DNA of 64,000 nucleotides from Moritella sp. PE36. Lineage in GTDB: Bacteria; Pseudomonadota; Gammaproteobacteria; Enterobacterales; Moritellaceae. The notes below the pieces were generated by a model, which had not been told where the DNA came from, searched no databases, and saw nothing but the letters and a program-made list of their open reading frames with translations. The translations under genes and the position numbers were made by a program. Every line of letters begins with the position of its first letter. Positions within the stretch are counted from its first letter, which is position 1. This document shows positions 19,655 through 29,849 of the stretch, one piece after another. Where the stretch lies: positions 62,001-126,000 of the forward strand of contig NZ_ABCQ01000002.1 of assembly GCF_000170855.1 (NCBI RefSeq), given 5' to 3'.

Positions 19655-20584
19655 CTATTTGAACGGTGCAAATAGTTCCATTGAATCTAAGATCTGCTCT
19701 TTGCTGATCACGAAGATACCGTGGCCGCCATTTTGCATTTCTAACCATGTAAATGGTACTTCTGGGAATTTCTCTTGCATGTGAACCATGCTGTTACCAA
19801 TCTCAACAAACAGTAAACCGCCGTCGTTTAGCATATCCGGTGCTTGTGCTAGCATTTTTAACGTTAGTTCTAGTCCATCGAAACCAGACTGTAAACCGAT
19901 CTCTGGTTCGTGTTTGAACTCATCAGGCAAGTTATCAATGTCTTCTTGATCAACATAAGGCGGGTTCGATACGATCATGTCGTAGCGTAAGCCTTCAAGG
20001 TTCGAGAACAAGTCAGATTGAATTGGTGTTACTTGATTCTCAACACCGTGTTCTTGAATATTGATCTCGGCAACTTCAATCGCACCATGTTCAATATCAA
20101 CCGCATCGATTTCAGAATCCGGGAATGCATGAGACAGTGCAATGGCAATACAACCGCTGCCTGTACACATATCAAGGATACGCATTGGCTCGTTTGTTAA
20201 CCAAGGTTGGAAACCATTCATGATCAGTTCTGCAAACGGTGAGCGAGGCACTAATACACGTTCATCAATAAAGAACTCTAACCCAGCAAACCAAGCTTTA
20301 TTAGTCAGGTATGCCGCAGGGATACGTTCGTTCACGCGGCGAACGATTAACTCAACCAATGTTTGGCGTTCAGAAGTAAGCAGTCTCGCATGACGAATTT
20401 GAGGGTCAATATCCAATGGCAGGTGTAATGTCGGTAAGATTAACTGTACAGCTTCATCCCACGCATTATCAGTACCGTGACCATAAAAAATACCAGCATC
20501 GTTAAAACGGCTAACCGCCCAACGGATAATATCTTGTATTGTAATTAACTCTTTGACTGCTTCGTCAATAAAAATCCTGTCCAC
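19655..20584 (-). CDS. prmB: Ribosomal protein uL3 glutamine methyltransferase PrmB
   Basis: SAM-dependent N5-glutamine methyltransferase that modifies ribosomal protein L3. Motif [21 protein letters not shown] (about 140-159), catalytic [11 protein letters not shown] (the NPPY motif that holds the glutamine amide), and a C-terminal [15 protein letters not shown] as in PrmB. I place the start at a GTG (20584) because GGAG lies six bases before it and the protein then begins [13 protein letters not shown], aligning with the family N-terminus; a 14-codon upstream extension uses TTG and lacks a ribosome site. Divergent from smrB, a common arrangement. Confidence 0.93.
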   Translation of the reverse strand: MDRIFIDEAVKELITIQDIIRWAVSRFNDAGIFYGHGTDNAWDEAVQLILPTLHLPLDIDPQIRHARLLTSERQTLVELIVRRVNERIPAAYLTNKAWFAGLEFFIDERVLVPRSPFAELIMNGFQPWLTNEPMRILDMCTGSGCIAIALSHAFPDSEIDAVDIEHGAIEVAEINIQEHGVENQVTPIQSDLFSNLEGLRYDMIVSNPPYVDQEDIDNLPDEFKHEPEIGLQSGFDGLELTLKMLAQAPDMLNDGGLLFVEIGNSMVHMQEKFPEVPFTWLEMQNGGHGIFVISKEQILDSMELFAPFK

Positions 20585-20660
20585 AATTGACTCCAATTTT
20601 GGTAAAGTAACAAAATGTTTAATCAACTGAGCTTAGCAGTTGAATTTGGGTAACTACATT

Positions 20661-21287
20661 ATGTTTAATAAACAAATGAAAAAAAAGATGTTGCTGCAAA
20701 TAGATGTAGCAAAAGAACAGGCACAAGCGGCGCAAGTGAAAGTATCGCAAGCAGCGTTGAAACCAGATGAACACGCTCTTTTCTCTGATAGTATGAAAGG
20801 TATAAAACCTTTGGCACAGGATACCATACGCAAAACAAAAATCAGGGCAAATAAACCGAAAACGCAAGCAAATGATTCAATCCGACAAGAATCAGCGCAA
20901 CGTGAACATTTTTTCTCCGATCAATTTGAACCACATATTGCTGACGAAGGCCCAACTCGCTATATACGAGATGGCGTTTCACCTTATGAGTTGAAGAAAT
21001 TGCGTCGTGGTGATTACGAGCCTGAGCTGCTGTTAGACTTACATGGTTTAAGCCAAGAAACAGCCAAGGTAGAAATATCAGCATTAATCGCAGAATGCCG
21101 TAAACAGCATATTCGCTGCTGTAACATCATGCATGGTCATGGTAAAAATATTCTTAAACGCCAATTACCAATGTGGTTAGCCCAGCATCCTGATATTGAA
21201 GCATTTCATCAAGCAACCAAGACCTGGGGTGGCAGTGCAGCCATATCCATCTTGATTGAGCTGACAACGAAAGAAGACTTCTGTTAA
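20661..21287 (+). CDS. smrB: Ribosome rescue factor SmrB (Smr-domain endonuclease)
   Basis: Smr-domain protein that in E. coli cleaves mRNA at collided ribosomes. The basic N-terminal half is followed by YIRDGVSPYELKKLRRGDYEPELLLDLHGL; the DLHGL motif and CNIMHGHGKNILKRQLPMWL (HGxG motif) make up the Smr catalytic domain (about 120-200). Start taken at the ATG at 20661; an in-frame TTG at 20640 is also open and neither has a strong ribosome site. Divergent from prmB. Confidence 0.9.
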   Translation: MFNKQMKKKMLLQIDVAKEQAQAAQVKVSQAALKPDEHALFSDSMKGIKPLAQDTIRKTKIRANKPKTQANDSIRQESAQREHFFSDQFEPHIADEGPTRYIRDGVSPYELKKLRRGDYEPELLLDLHGLSQETAKVEISALIAECRKQHIRCCNIMHGHGKNILKRQLPMWLAQHPDIEAFHQATKTWGGSAAISILIELTTKEDFC

Positions 21288-21351
21288 TTGTCTGCCACGT
21301 GTTGGCAGCATTTATTGATGATTATCGCGAAGGTAATAAAGGTATACAAGT

Positions 21352-21618
21352 ATGGTGACTGATAAACAAGATCAGTGGTTTGCAGAACTAGAAAAAGAAA
21401 ACAATGAGCGTCTGGTACAACTTGAACAAGCAATGCAGACCAAGGATAAATTGCACCGAATCAAAACTGAGAAGGTAAGGAAAAAGGCGGCATCAGCTGC
21501 AGATTTCAACGAGAAACATCCAAGGCTAAGCTTTCTAAAACGTTACAATGTCATCATCATGATGCTGCTTTTTCTGCTCATTACGGTGGCATTTAATGTG
21601 TCTATGTTTATCGGTTAA
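21352..21618 (+). CDS. Small coiled-coil membrane protein, unknown function
   Basis: 88 residues: charged helix likely to form a coiled coil (about 8-50, ELEKENNERLVQLEQAMQTKDK), then a single C-terminal transmembrane segment (about 66-86, VIIMMLLFLLITVAFNV). Follows smrB by about 65 bases on the same strand, so it may be co-transcribed. No recognisable family. Tail-anchored topology is likely. Confidence 0.6.
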   Translation: MVTDKQDQWFAELEKENNERLVQLEQAMQTKDKLHRIKTEKVRKKAASAADFNEKHPRLSFLKRYNVIIMMLLFLLITVAFNVSMFIG

Positions 21619-21683
21619 CATCAACGTTTTTATCGTTTAGTACCGAGCTGTTTATAGTTCAGTACCAAACGACAGGCACAAAA

Positions 21684-21710
21684 AAAGGTTAGTGCATAAC
21701 ACTAACCTTT
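21684..21710. terminator. Perfect hairpin terminator
   Basis: AAAGGTTAGTG / CACTAACCTTT 11-bp stem with loop CATAA, A-tract before it. Separates the coiled-coil gene from a convergent small gene. Confidence 0.85.
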
Positions 21711-21723
21711 CAAGCTCAGTCTG

Positions 21724-21921
21724 TTAAACCGCAAATCGTTTAATTTCACGATTCACTTCCGAGATACGCATTTTAACATTGTTACCTGCGTTGCTCGGCA
21801 TGATTAACATACCTTGCTGGAACTCTAATAATCCCAAACCTGTGACATAGAGGGTTCCACGAAAAAAACTCTTTACATATTTTGCAATACGGAACGAGTT
21901 AAACTGTTTAAAACTACGCAT
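21724..21921 (-). CDS. Small basic hypothetical protein
   Basis: 65 residues starting MRSFKQFNSFRIAKYV, with GGAG five bases before this ATG (an ATG two codons upstream lies within the ribosome site and is unlikely). Middle part LYVTGLGLLEFQQGMLIMPS is mildly hydrophobic. The end is KMRISEVNREIKRFAV. No membrane helix is certain, no known motif. Good ribosome site and a terminator beyond the stop make it a real gene; function unknown. Confidence 0.6.
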   Translation of the reverse strand: MRSFKQFNSFRIAKYVKSFFRGTLYVTGLGLLEFQQGMLIMPSNAGNNVKMRISEVNREIKRFAV

Positions 21922-22078
21922 TAGCACTCCTTTATACGCTTATATAAGTACCATCCAAGTACCCAAACAGAGGCGGCATAATATACTAACAAAACATCAA
22001 TGCAAAGCTATTTAACACTACAATAACCGTTGTGCAAAGTATAAGCACCATTCATAATATGCATTATTAAACAACATA

Positions 22079-22546
22079 CTAACTTATACTGTGAGATGTC
22101 TCTAACCACTTCAGTTGGCAATCATTTTCATTTAATTCTAAACAAGCAATCGCTGACGTTGCGAAAGCAGGCATGTGTTTACCATTTGTTAATGCAGCAG
22201 TGAGGTAACTCACTACAGGTAAATGCGAAACTAACAATATGGTTTCATAGTTATATTCTGCGACTAGTGCGCGAATATAATCAGCAATAAATTCGGCATC
22301 ACCATAAGGGGTGATGTCTTCACATACTTGGACTTTGTTTACGGTGAAAAAGTTCCCGATAACTTGCCAAGTTTGTGCAGCTCGTACATATGGGCTATGT
22401 AATACACAATCTAACGTCGGTTCAATTGCACTTAACCAACTAGCCATATCAGCGGATTGTTGTCGTCCTGTGCCCGTTAATTCACGTTCAGCATCACTGT
22501 TGGCATACAGTCCTGCTTGACCGTGTCGCATAATATAAATCTTCAT
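22079..22546 (-). CDS. sixA: Phosphohistidine phosphatase SixA
   Basis: Histidine-phosphatase-superfamily enzyme that removes phosphate from phosphohistidine in signalling/PTS proteins. Starts MKIYIMRHGQAG with the catalytic RHG motif at residues 7-9. SPYVRAAQTWQVI carries the second conserved Arg, and LLVSHLPVVSYL the second catalytic His. About 155 residues, the usual SixA length. The further upstream in-frame ATGs are not preceded by the RHG context expected at the N-terminus and have no better ribosome site. Confidence 0.9.
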   Translation of the reverse strand: MKIYIMRHGQAGLYANSDAERELTGTGRQQSADMASWLSAIEPTLDCVLHSPYVRAAQTWQVIGNFFTVNKVQVCEDITPYGDAEFIADYIRALVAEYNYETILLVSHLPVVSYLTAALTNGKHMPAFATSAIACLELNENDCQLKWLETSHSIS

Positions 22547-22851
22547 ACCACCACGCATATTATCTATTGAATACTGTATAGATATTAACACAGCGCCTTA
22601 AAACGATTGCATGGTAGCGCAACTTGATGACAAAAATATTAAAAATCACGTTTAGCTTATGTTTTTAAACATTGTTTTCAAAAAATACTTACTTACTGCT
22701 ATTTTCGCGCCATACTGAACTTATATTATGAGTAAGCGGTATCGCCATCGCGCGGTATCAATTTTATTCAGTAAGATTAAACCTCAGCATTCATTACTGC
22801 ATTTTAAATTGGCCATTCTTTGAAGCCGATCTAATTTAAACTCTTTTTCTG

Positions 22852-25683
22852 ATGCAGTCATCACATGGAGCATTCACCTTGATAACTAGCCCTAATGATT
22901 ACAAACAATATCGTCACATCACGCTCCCTAATGGTTTAGTTGTATTACTGATCCAAGATGATCAATGTAAAAAGTCAGCCGCATCCATGTCCGTTGCCGT
23001 TGGTCATTTTGATGATCCCTTGCAGCATGAAGGGCTTGCGCACTTACTCGAACATATGTTATTTCTGGGGACTGAAAAACACCCAAAACCCGGCGAATAC
23101 CAGTCGTTTATTTCCATGCATGGTGGCAGTAACAACGCTTGGACCGGCACCGAATATACCAACTATTATTTTGATATTAACAATCGCTATTTCCATAACG
23201 CCCTAGACCGTTTCGCTCAATTTTTTATCGCGCCAAGCTTTAATGCGGATTTGTTAGAACGCGAACGTCACGCTGTTGATTCTGAATATAAACTAAAGCT
23301 TAAAGATGATGTACGTCGCTTCTACCAAGCACACAAAGAAACCGTTAATCCAACCCACCCTTTTAGTAAATTCTCGGTGGGTAACCTCACGACATTAGCC
23401 GACACCGAAAGCTACACTTTGCGTGATGAATTGTTACGATTTTATGAGCAACATTACTGCGCATCCTTAATGAAGTTAGTGATCCAATCCGAACTGACAC
23501 TCGATAAGCAAGAACACATGCTTAGGGAAATGTTCTCGACTGTGCCTAATCGCGGGATCAATGCAGTTCCTTTAGCAACCCCGCTATATACAACAGCGCA
23601 ATTACAACAAGCTATTTGGGTGGAATCGCTCAGCGGCCATAAAAAATTATACATCTGCTTCCCGCTAGGCGATATCGTACCCTACTACCAAATTAAACCA
23701 CTGAGTTACATTAGCCAGCTAATCGGTGATGAAACCGATGGCAGTTTACTGTCATTACTGAAACGTAAAGGCTGGGTAACCGCGTTATCAGCAGGCAGTG
23801 GTCAAAGCGGCGCTAACTTTAAAGATTATAATGTCATTGTCGGTTTAACCAGTGATGGTTTTAACCATATCACCGAGATTGTTGAGTTTTGCCTGCAATA
23901 TATCAAACTGATCACCGAGCAAGGTTTACAGGCGTGGCGCTATGACGAGAAGAAAAATTTCTTGGAACAAGCTTTTCGCTACCAAGAAAAAATATCCGCC
24001 GTTAAAAATGTGTCACACCTATCACAAAACTTGCATATCTATCAGCCTGAGCATGTGATTTACGGCGATTATATGATGACTGGGTTTGATATTGAGGCGT
24101 GTCGTTTCTTCTTGCAGCAGCTTAACCCGACAAATATGCGCTTGATGATATCAGCACCAAACTTAGAGACCGATAAAAAGGCCGCTTGGTATGATACCCC
24201 TTATCGCGTTGATGCATTTACACCTAGCCAGCAACAACGCTGGGCGAATGTAGAGATTGATGACCGCCTAGCGCTACCAATTAAAAACCTATTCATGAGC
24301 TCGACTTTAGAAGCCCTTGCGCTTGATAAAGCCAATCTCACTGAACAACCCCGTTTAATTGATGAGAGTGAAGGGTTTAAAACTTGGTTTATGCAAGAAC
24401 ATGAGTTCCACCTGCCAAAAGGTAATATCTTCATTTCAATTGATAGTGAATACGCCATTGCCAATACCCATAATATAGCCATGACCCGATTAGCGGTTGA
24501 GCTATTGATGGAGCAATTAAATAGCCTGACTTATCAAGCCGAAATTGCCGGTATTAATTACCATATCTACGCCCATCAAGGCGGATTTACCTTACACCTT
24601 GCCGGGTTTGCGCAGAAACAGTTCGAGTTATTAAAACTGATCATTGGTCATCGTCACTTACAAACCGTTGATAATGAGACCTTCTCGAGTATTCGTAACC
24701 AGTTACTTATTTCGTGGGAAAACCAGAAACAAGCGAAACCAATCAATCGCTTGTTTTCAGAGTTAACCTCACTGCTGCAACCGAATAATCCGTCAAGTGA
24801 GCGTCTTGCTAAAGCCTTGGTGGGTATTAAGCAGGAACAATTACCGCAGTATCTGGAAAAAATATATCAAAACATCAGTGTGGAAATATTGATACACGGT
24901 GACTGGCATCAATCTCAAGCGTTAGAGATAGGTCAATACGTCAAAGATAAACTGCATCCAATTAGCACGCCAGGTAAAGAGACAATACGTAAGTTGGTGG
25001 ATATCCAGGATACTGGTTCTTTGGTACACGAAGTGGCTGTTGAACATAACGATTCGGCGCTGATTGTGTACTACCAAGCACCGAAAATATCACCCAAAGA
25101 ATTGGCCTATTACAGCTTGGCAAATCATGTTATGTCATCGAAATTTTTCTATGAACTGCGCACCCAGCAACAATTGGGTTATGTCGTCGGGACCGGTAAC
25201 ATCCCGCTTAATCGTCATGCAGGATTGATGTTGTACGTACAATCACCCCATACGCAACCAACAAAACTGCTCAATGCGATCAATGATTTTATTGATTTCT
25301 TCCCGTTCGGGATGATCTCCTTTACCGAGCAGCAATGGCAATCCAGTAAGCAGGGATTAGTGTCTAAATTACGCGAACCTGACGCTAATATAAACGGTAA
25401 AAGTAAACGTCTGTGGCATGCTATTGGCATTAAAGATAAAGACTTTAACAAGTCCGATAAAATTGCCGAAGAATTGGAAAAAATTGAACGTGTCGACCTG
25501 ATTCGCTTCATGGTGGAGTTAAAGTCTCGCACCTCAGACCGCTTGATAATGGCGACAATTAACCAAGGTAATAAACATGACGATGAAGATGACTACGAAG
25601 AACGTCATGTAGAAAAGTTTGAAGGTACCTATATTGCTGATGTACAAGCCTTCCAGCAGCAAAGTAATATCTTTGAGCTGTAG
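22852..25683 (+). CDS. M16A zinc metalloprotease (pitrilysin/insulysin-like)
   Basis: Large M16 peptidase that degrades peptides inside a closed chamber. Inverted zinc motif HLLEHMLFLGT (HxxEH, about residues 64-68) followed about 75 residues later by the third ligand Glu in ERERHAVDSEY; N-A-W-T-G-T-E-Y-T-N in the substrate strand. Four M16 repeats fit into 943 residues, similar to E. coli PtrA (962), but there is no signal peptide, so it is probably cytoplasmic. C-terminal HNDSALIVYYQ and RTQQQLGYVV are also family-typical. The ATG at 22852 lacks a ribosome site; a TTG at 22879 preceded by GGAG is an alternative start. Confidence 0.9.
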   Translation: MQSSHGAFTLITSPNDYKQYRHITLPNGLVVLLIQDDQCKKSAASMSVAVGHFDDPLQHEGLAHLLEHMLFLGTEKHPKPGEYQSFISMHGGSNNAWTGTEYTNYYFDINNRYFHNALDRFAQFFIAPSFNADLLERERHAVDSEYKLKLKDDVRRFYQAHKETVNPTHPFSKFSVGNLTTLADTESYTLRDELLRFYEQHYCASLMKLVIQSELTLDKQEHMLREMFSTVPNRGINAVPLATPLYTTAQLQQAIWVESLSGHKKLYICFPLGDIVPYYQIKPLSYISQLIGDETDGSLLSLLKRKGWVTALSAGSGQSGANFKDYNVIVGLTSDGFNHITEIVEFCLQYIKLITEQGLQAWRYDEKKNFLEQAFRYQEKISAVKNVSHLSQNLHIYQPEHVIYGDYMMTGFDIEACRFFLQQLNPTNMRLMISAPNLETDKKAAWYDTPYRVDAFTPSQQQRWANVEIDDRLALPIKNLFMSSTLEALALDKANLTEQPRLIDESEGFKTWFMQEHEFHLPKGNIFISIDSEYAIANTHNIAMTRLAVELLMEQLNSLTYQAEIAGINYHIYAHQGGFTLHLAGFAQKQFELLKLIIGHRHLQTVDNETFSSIRNQLLISWENQKQAKPINRLFSELTSLLQPNNPSSERLAKALVGIKQEQLPQYLEKIYQNISVEILIHGDWHQSQALEIGQYVKDKLHPISTPGKETIRKLVDIQDTGSLVHEVAVEHNDSALIVYYQAPKISPKELAYYSLANHVMSSKFFYELRTQQQLGYVVGTGNIPLNRHAGLMLYVQSPHTQPTKLLNAINDFIDFFPFGMISFTEQQWQSSKQGLVSKLREPDANINGKSKRLWHAIGIKDKDFNKSDKIAEELEKIERVDLIRFMVELKSRTSDRLIMATINQGNKHDDEDDYEERHVEKFEGTYIADVQAFQQQSNIFEL

Positions 25684-25714
25684 CGCTAAACAGAACTAAC
25701 ATAACAAGCACAAA

Positions 25715-25755
25715 AAAGGCGCTGTCGGTTACTCACCCACAGCGCCTTTCTTTTT
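25715..25755. terminator. Strong intrinsic terminator
   Basis: AAAGGCGCTGT / ACAGCGCCTTT 11-bp stem, T-rich tail on the plus side and A-run on the other; serves the protease gene and the convergent LysE-type gene. Confidence 0.9.
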
Positions 25756-25779
25756 AAGCTTGATCGGTTCTAAATAGCG

Positions 25780-26391
25780 TTAGCTACTTAAACCAATGAA
25801 GCCACCTAACGTAATTAACAGACCACCTGTGGCTTTATTGATCTTATCTTGATAGCGATTAAGCATTTGTTTTAACGAGCCACGATTAAGCAATATGATG
25901 AAACATGACCACAGTACCGCGGTTTCTAAGAAGATGGACAAGCTGATTAATAACTTATCTGATGTTGGTGTTTCCGGTGCAATCACCTGACTGAATACTG
26001 CCACCATGAACATCAAGATCTTAGGGTTTAATAAATTACACAGCAGACCGTCTAAATAAGCTTTCCCAGGACTAAAAACTAATGAACTCGTATCAACCGC
26101 TATTTCGCTTTTCCCTGCACGCAATGATTTAATACCAATATAAATAAGGTAACCGGCACCGAACCAACGCACCACGTTGAACAACATAGGGTTGCTCGAA
26201 ATAAGAAACGATATACCGAATAAACCTAACATAATGTGCACAGCCAAACCACTAATGATACCGCCAACACAGTACCAAGCAGCGCGTTTCGCACTTAGGC
26301 TACCGTATTTTAAGACCAACATCATGTCAGGCCCAGGGCTGAGCATGCCAAAAAAGTTAATAATTAATAATGACACTATTATTTCGTACAT
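25780..26391 (-). CDS. LysE/RhtB-family amino-acid exporter
   Basis: Inner-membrane translocator of the LysE superfamily, usually exporting amino acids or their derivatives. NFFGMLSPGPDMMLVLKYG near the N-terminus is the family signature (SPGP), followed by YLIYIGIKSLR and LLNPKILMFMVAVF. Six hydrophobic segments in about 203 residues. The first codons after 26403 are GTGs; the ATG at 26391 gives the standard N-terminus. Next to a LysR regulator on the same strand, a usual pairing. Confidence 0.9.
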   Translation of the reverse strand: MYEIIVSLLIINFFGMLSPGPDMMLVLKYGSLSAKRAAWYCVGGIISGLAVHIMLGLFGISFLISSNPMLFNVVRWFGAGYLIYIGIKSLRAGKSEIAVDTSSLVFSPGKAYLDGLLCNLLNPKILMFMVAVFSQVIAPETPTSDKLLISLSIFLETAVLWSCFIILLNRGSLKQMLNRYQDKINKATGGLLITLGGFIGLSS

Positions 26392-26459
26392 GTTGATCAC
26401 CACTCCATTGCGTTGAGGTAATCATAGAATGTAAGTTGAAATGAATAAAATGACTTATC

Positions 26460-27386
26460 CTACTTATCAGCAGTCCCATTTGGAATGTTGATAGTTAATT
26501 GAGCATATAATTCATCACGCAGCCATTTATGCGCCAAATCATGGTCAAAACGGGGGTGCCAGATGATTGCGGCCTGTAAAATAGGTAATTTAATGGGTAA
26601 ATCTTTGCGAATAAATTGCTCACCGATGATCAATTTATCGGCTATAGAGTTGGGGATGGTTAATAAATGGTCAGTTTTAGCTAAAATGCTAAAGGCCGAA
26701 GAATAAGATGGGATGCGTAATGCCACCTCTCTAAATAGCCCTTGTGCTGATAACGCCACATCAATGTCACTGGCTTTATCCGCACCCGAGGTAATAATAC
26801 TATGTGGATATTGCGTATAATTCGCTAACGTTAATACTTCATTTTCTAACGGGTGCCCTTGGCGCATAATACACACGTAGTTATCTTTCTCTAGCGGTAA
26901 ATAGGAAAGGTGTTTATGTTCAGGACGAATAATCGTGGCGCCTAAATCAATCTCACCACGCTCCATCGCTGCCAGGGTAAACTTATCCCAATAGGTGAGA
27001 TTAAGTTTAATATTTGGTGCATGCAGATACAAATGAGCAAGCGCCGCTGGCAAAATATAATCGGTGACATAATCGGTTGAAGCAATTGTAAATTCACGCT
27101 GTGATTGCAAGGGGTCAAAGCCCCCAGTCATCAATAAACCATCGATGTTATTCAAAATTTGCGCCAGCTCGGGTTTTAACTGCTTGGCTTTTTCGGTTAA
27201 CTGACTTTTATTATCCATTTTAATGAGCAAAGGATCGGCGAATATCTCGCGTAACTTAGCCAGGTTTTTACTCATTGCCGATTGAGTGATGTATTGACGC
27301 TGTGCTGCCGCCGTCACTTGCTGCTCTTGCAACAAGTACTGCAAACTGAGTAATAAGTTTAGGTTGATACGTTGTAAATTAATCAT
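26460..27386 (-). CDS. LysR-family transcriptional regulator
   Basis: 308 residues. N-terminal winged helix-turn-helix (about 5-65: LLSLQYLLQEQQVTAAAQRQYITQSAMSKNLAKLRE region) followed by a periplasmic-binding-like effector domain (EFTIASTDYVTDYILP onward). Overlaps the 3' end of the upstream patZ-like gene by eight bases and precedes the LysE-type exporter by about 70 bases, so the likely target is the exporter or the acetyltransferase. NodD/LeuO-like N-terminus (NLQRINLNLL). Confidence 0.92.
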   Translation of the reverse strand: MINLQRINLNLLLSLQYLLQEQQVTAAAQRQYITQSAMSKNLAKLREIFADPLLIKMDNKSQLTEKAKQLKPELAQILNNIDGLLMTGGFDPLQSQREFTIASTDYVTDYILPAALAHLYLHAPNIKLNLTYWDKFTLAAMERGEIDLGATIIRPEHKHLSYLPLEKDNYVCIMRQGHPLENEVLTLANYTQYPHSIITSGADKASDIDVALSAQGLFREVALRIPSYSSAFSILAKTDHLLTIPNSIADKLIIGEQFIRKDLPIKLPILQAAIIWHPRFDHDLAHKWLRDELYAQLTINIPNGTADK

Positions 27387-29832
27387 TTAACTTTAATTTT
27401 AAATCTGCGTTGCCTTCACGATAATCCATTGTCACTTTAAAGCCACAATATTTCGATAACTTAATCATGCCCGAGTTGGTTGGCATGGTGAATCCGACCA
27501 TATTTTTTAAGCCTAATTGACGACAAAACTCAATGATTTTCAACATTAATGCTTTACCTAAGCCCTGCCCTTTTAGATCTGAACGTACTGAAATGGCAAA
27601 CTCGGCTTCAGACTTATCCCAATCAAAAATTGCCCGTACCACCCCTAATGTTTCAGGCTGACCCATCGGGTTTTTCGCACTGGCAATAAAGGCCATCTCA
27701 CGTTCATAATCAATTTGCGTTAGCATTGCCATTTCAAAGTGGCTGAATTTAGAACGTGCGCCAAAATAACGTAAATAACGATCATCTGCGGTTAATGAAG
27801 AATCAAATGCTTGATGCTCTGGTTCATCCTCATGACGAATAGGTCTTAATAATACCGCTTTACCATTTTTCATGGTATAGATACTTTCAAGCTCTTTCGG
27901 GTAGGGTAAGATCGCTAATTTTTGCTGTGAACGGCGACCACGTAGGCCAATGCTAACGTTATCTACCTTGATGTTATAAGCAGTACGTCCTAATTCTAAT
28001 GGCTCCAACAAGATCGACTTTATCATCGGGAAATCAATAATCATCTGAGATATACGGGTTAATATCTCACAGAGTCCGTCCATATTTAAGCGTACCGATA
28101 AACTGCGTTCTCGAATAATGCCTTGCTTGATAGCGCCGACAACAAGGTAACGAGATAGCGCCATATTCAGCGGTGGTAAAGCCACACCAGCATCTTGATC
28201 GATATCCCAGTCTCCACCCGCTTCGCCTAGGCAAATAATTGGCCCAAACGCAGCGTCATCAATCACCTCAATCCGAAGCTTATTTACCTCATCTTTGGTT
28301 AACGTCGTATCTGACATAATGCCGTATGCACTGAGTAATAAGTTAATCCCTTTGTCGTTAATTTCTTTGACGCCGATACGCATGGCTTTGTCGACCATGA
28401 TCTTAGCGTCAGCAATCAAGCCAGGATTTAAATCAGCTAATGTCTCAGGTGTTTGGATCAGTTGCTTTTGGTGACGTCTAAACTTAACAATATAATTAAA
28501 GGCATTGACTGCGACTTCCGGTGTGCCGTATGACGGAATACCAGCTTTAATCAAGGTTTGACGGGCAATACGCCCACTGGTTTCGCCCATCCATGACGTG
28601 AATATAATCGGGCCTTTTTTGTTGTTTTTAACCAGCTGAGGGATCAGTTTTTCTGCCGTGATATGACACTCTTCCGTCACCTGCGGTGCATGAATAATTA
28701 ATAAGGCATCATACTGTGCATCTTCTAACACAATATCTATCACCTTACTGTATGCCTCGGCATCAACACCACCGAGAATATTAATCGGGTTCATGCTGGT
28801 AATTTTACCCGGCAGGGCTTTTAACAATTTCTGCTCGGTTTCATAACTTAATTCAGCTAATTTACAGCCTGATTTAATCAATACATCAATGGCCATATAG
28901 GCTGGAGAGCCACCATTGGAGATGATCAACATTTTATCACCACGCACAGAACGTTTGACCGTCGCAATGGTTTTGATAGCAGATAGTAACTCGAAGGTAT
29001 CATTCACCCGTAACATCCCCGAGCGTTGGAATGCGGCGGTGTAAGCGGTGTTATAAGAGATCTTATTGCGGCGGTCTTGTAGTAACGCCGTTGCGCCACC
29101 GATGTTGGAACTTGAACGCACCACCACAATCGGTTTTTTAAATGCCGCGGCTCTGGCTGCAGACATAAAACGACGGGTATCAATAATATTGTCGACATAC
29201 AGCGCGATCGATTTAGTAAAGCGATCACGACTTAAATAATCAATCAAATCAGCAAAGTTAACGTCAATCCGCGTACCAATAGAAATAAAACAGGAGAACC
29301 CAACGCCACGGGTTTCAGCCCAATCAATCATAGATGTAGCAAACGCGGCCGATTGTGAAATAACCGCCACATCACCAGCTGGCGGGGCAACATGAGCCAA
29401 GCTGACATTTAATTTTAGGCGTGGATTTAATACCCCTAAACTGCTCGGCCCTAATACTCGGATATTGTATTTTGCAGCGATTAAGCCAATCTTTTCCCAG
29501 GTATCAGCATTGCCTTCATAAGGTTCATCGCTAAATAAAATAACCGCTTTACAACCAACCTCGCCCAGTTCTTTCACGATCTTGGCAACAAAACGAATCG
29601 GTGTACAGATTGCGCCAAGATCCGGCGCTATCGGTAAATCACTCGGTTTTTCATACGCTAAAATCCCACAGACATTATTAGCCTTTAATGATATCGGCAT
29701 AATCGGACCATCATACTGACTGGCAATTAAATTTTTAACGACCCAATAACCAATACTCTCGGTGCTATTTTTAGCGCCAATAACGGCAATTGATGAAGGT
29801 TCTAATAATGCTTTAATATTCAGTTGGGACAT
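27379..29832 (-). CDS. PatZ-type protein lysine acetyltransferase (acyl-CoA synthetase-like + GNAT), shortened
   Basis: Homologue of E. coli PatZ (YfiQ/Pka), which acetylates acetyl-CoA synthetase and other proteins. Order: CoA-binding domain (SSIAVIGAKN..., about 10-130), succinyl-CoA-ligase-like domain (about 150-470), remnant of ATP-grasp (FGPIICLGEAGGDWDID, LPPLNMALSRYLV), and C-terminal GNAT (LLRPIRHEDEPEHQAF to the end, with acetyl-CoA loop VRSDLKGQGLGKALM). 817 residues against 886 in E. coli: between LLLSAYGIMS and FGPIICLGE about 70 residues of the ATP-grasp domain are absent, with the frame kept. The acetyltransferase should still work. Stops inside the lysR start. Confidence 0.9.
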   Translation of the reverse strand: MSQLNIKALLEPSSIAVIGAKNSTESIGYWVVKNLIASQYDGPIMPISLKANNVCGILAYEKPSDLPIAPDLGAICTPIRFVAKIVKELGEVGCKAVILFSDEPYEGNADTWEKIGLIAAKYNIRVLGPSSLGVLNPRLKLNVSLAHVAPPAGDVAVISQSAAFATSMIDWAETRGVGFSCFISIGTRIDVNFADLIDYLSRDRFTKSIALYVDNIIDTRRFMSAARAAAFKKPIVVVRSSSNIGGATALLQDRRNKISYNTAYTAAFQRSGMLRVNDTFELLSAIKTIATVKRSVRGDKMLIISNGGSPAYMAIDVLIKSGCKLAELSYETEQKLLKALPGKITSMNPINILGGVDAEAYSKVIDIVLEDAQYDALLIIHAPQVTEECHITAEKLIPQLVKNNKKGPIIFTSWMGETSGRIARQTLIKAGIPSYGTPEVAVNAFNYIVKFRRHQKQLIQTPETLADLNPGLIADAKIMVDKAMRIGVKEINDKGINLLLSAYGIMSDTTLTKDEVNKLRIEVIDDAAFGPIICLGEAGGDWDIDQDAGVALPPLNMALSRYLVVGAIKQGIIRERSLSVRLNMDGLCEILTRISQMIIDFPMIKSILLEPLELGRTAYNIKVDNVSIGLRGRRSQQKLAILPYPKELESIYTMKNGKAVLLRPIRHEDEPEHQAFDSSLTADDRYLRYFGARSKFSHFEMAMLTQIDYEREMAFIASAKNPMGQPETLGVVRAIFDWDKSEAEFAISVRSDLKGQGLGKALMLKIIEFCRQLGLKNMVGFTMPTNSGMIKLSKYCGFKVTMDYREGNADLKLKLND

Positions 29833-29849
29833 AGTTATAAGACCGCCTG

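Noticed and set aside
20584-20626. TTG start at 20626 for prmB
   Set aside because: The GTG at 20584 has GGAG six bases before it and gives the family N-terminus.
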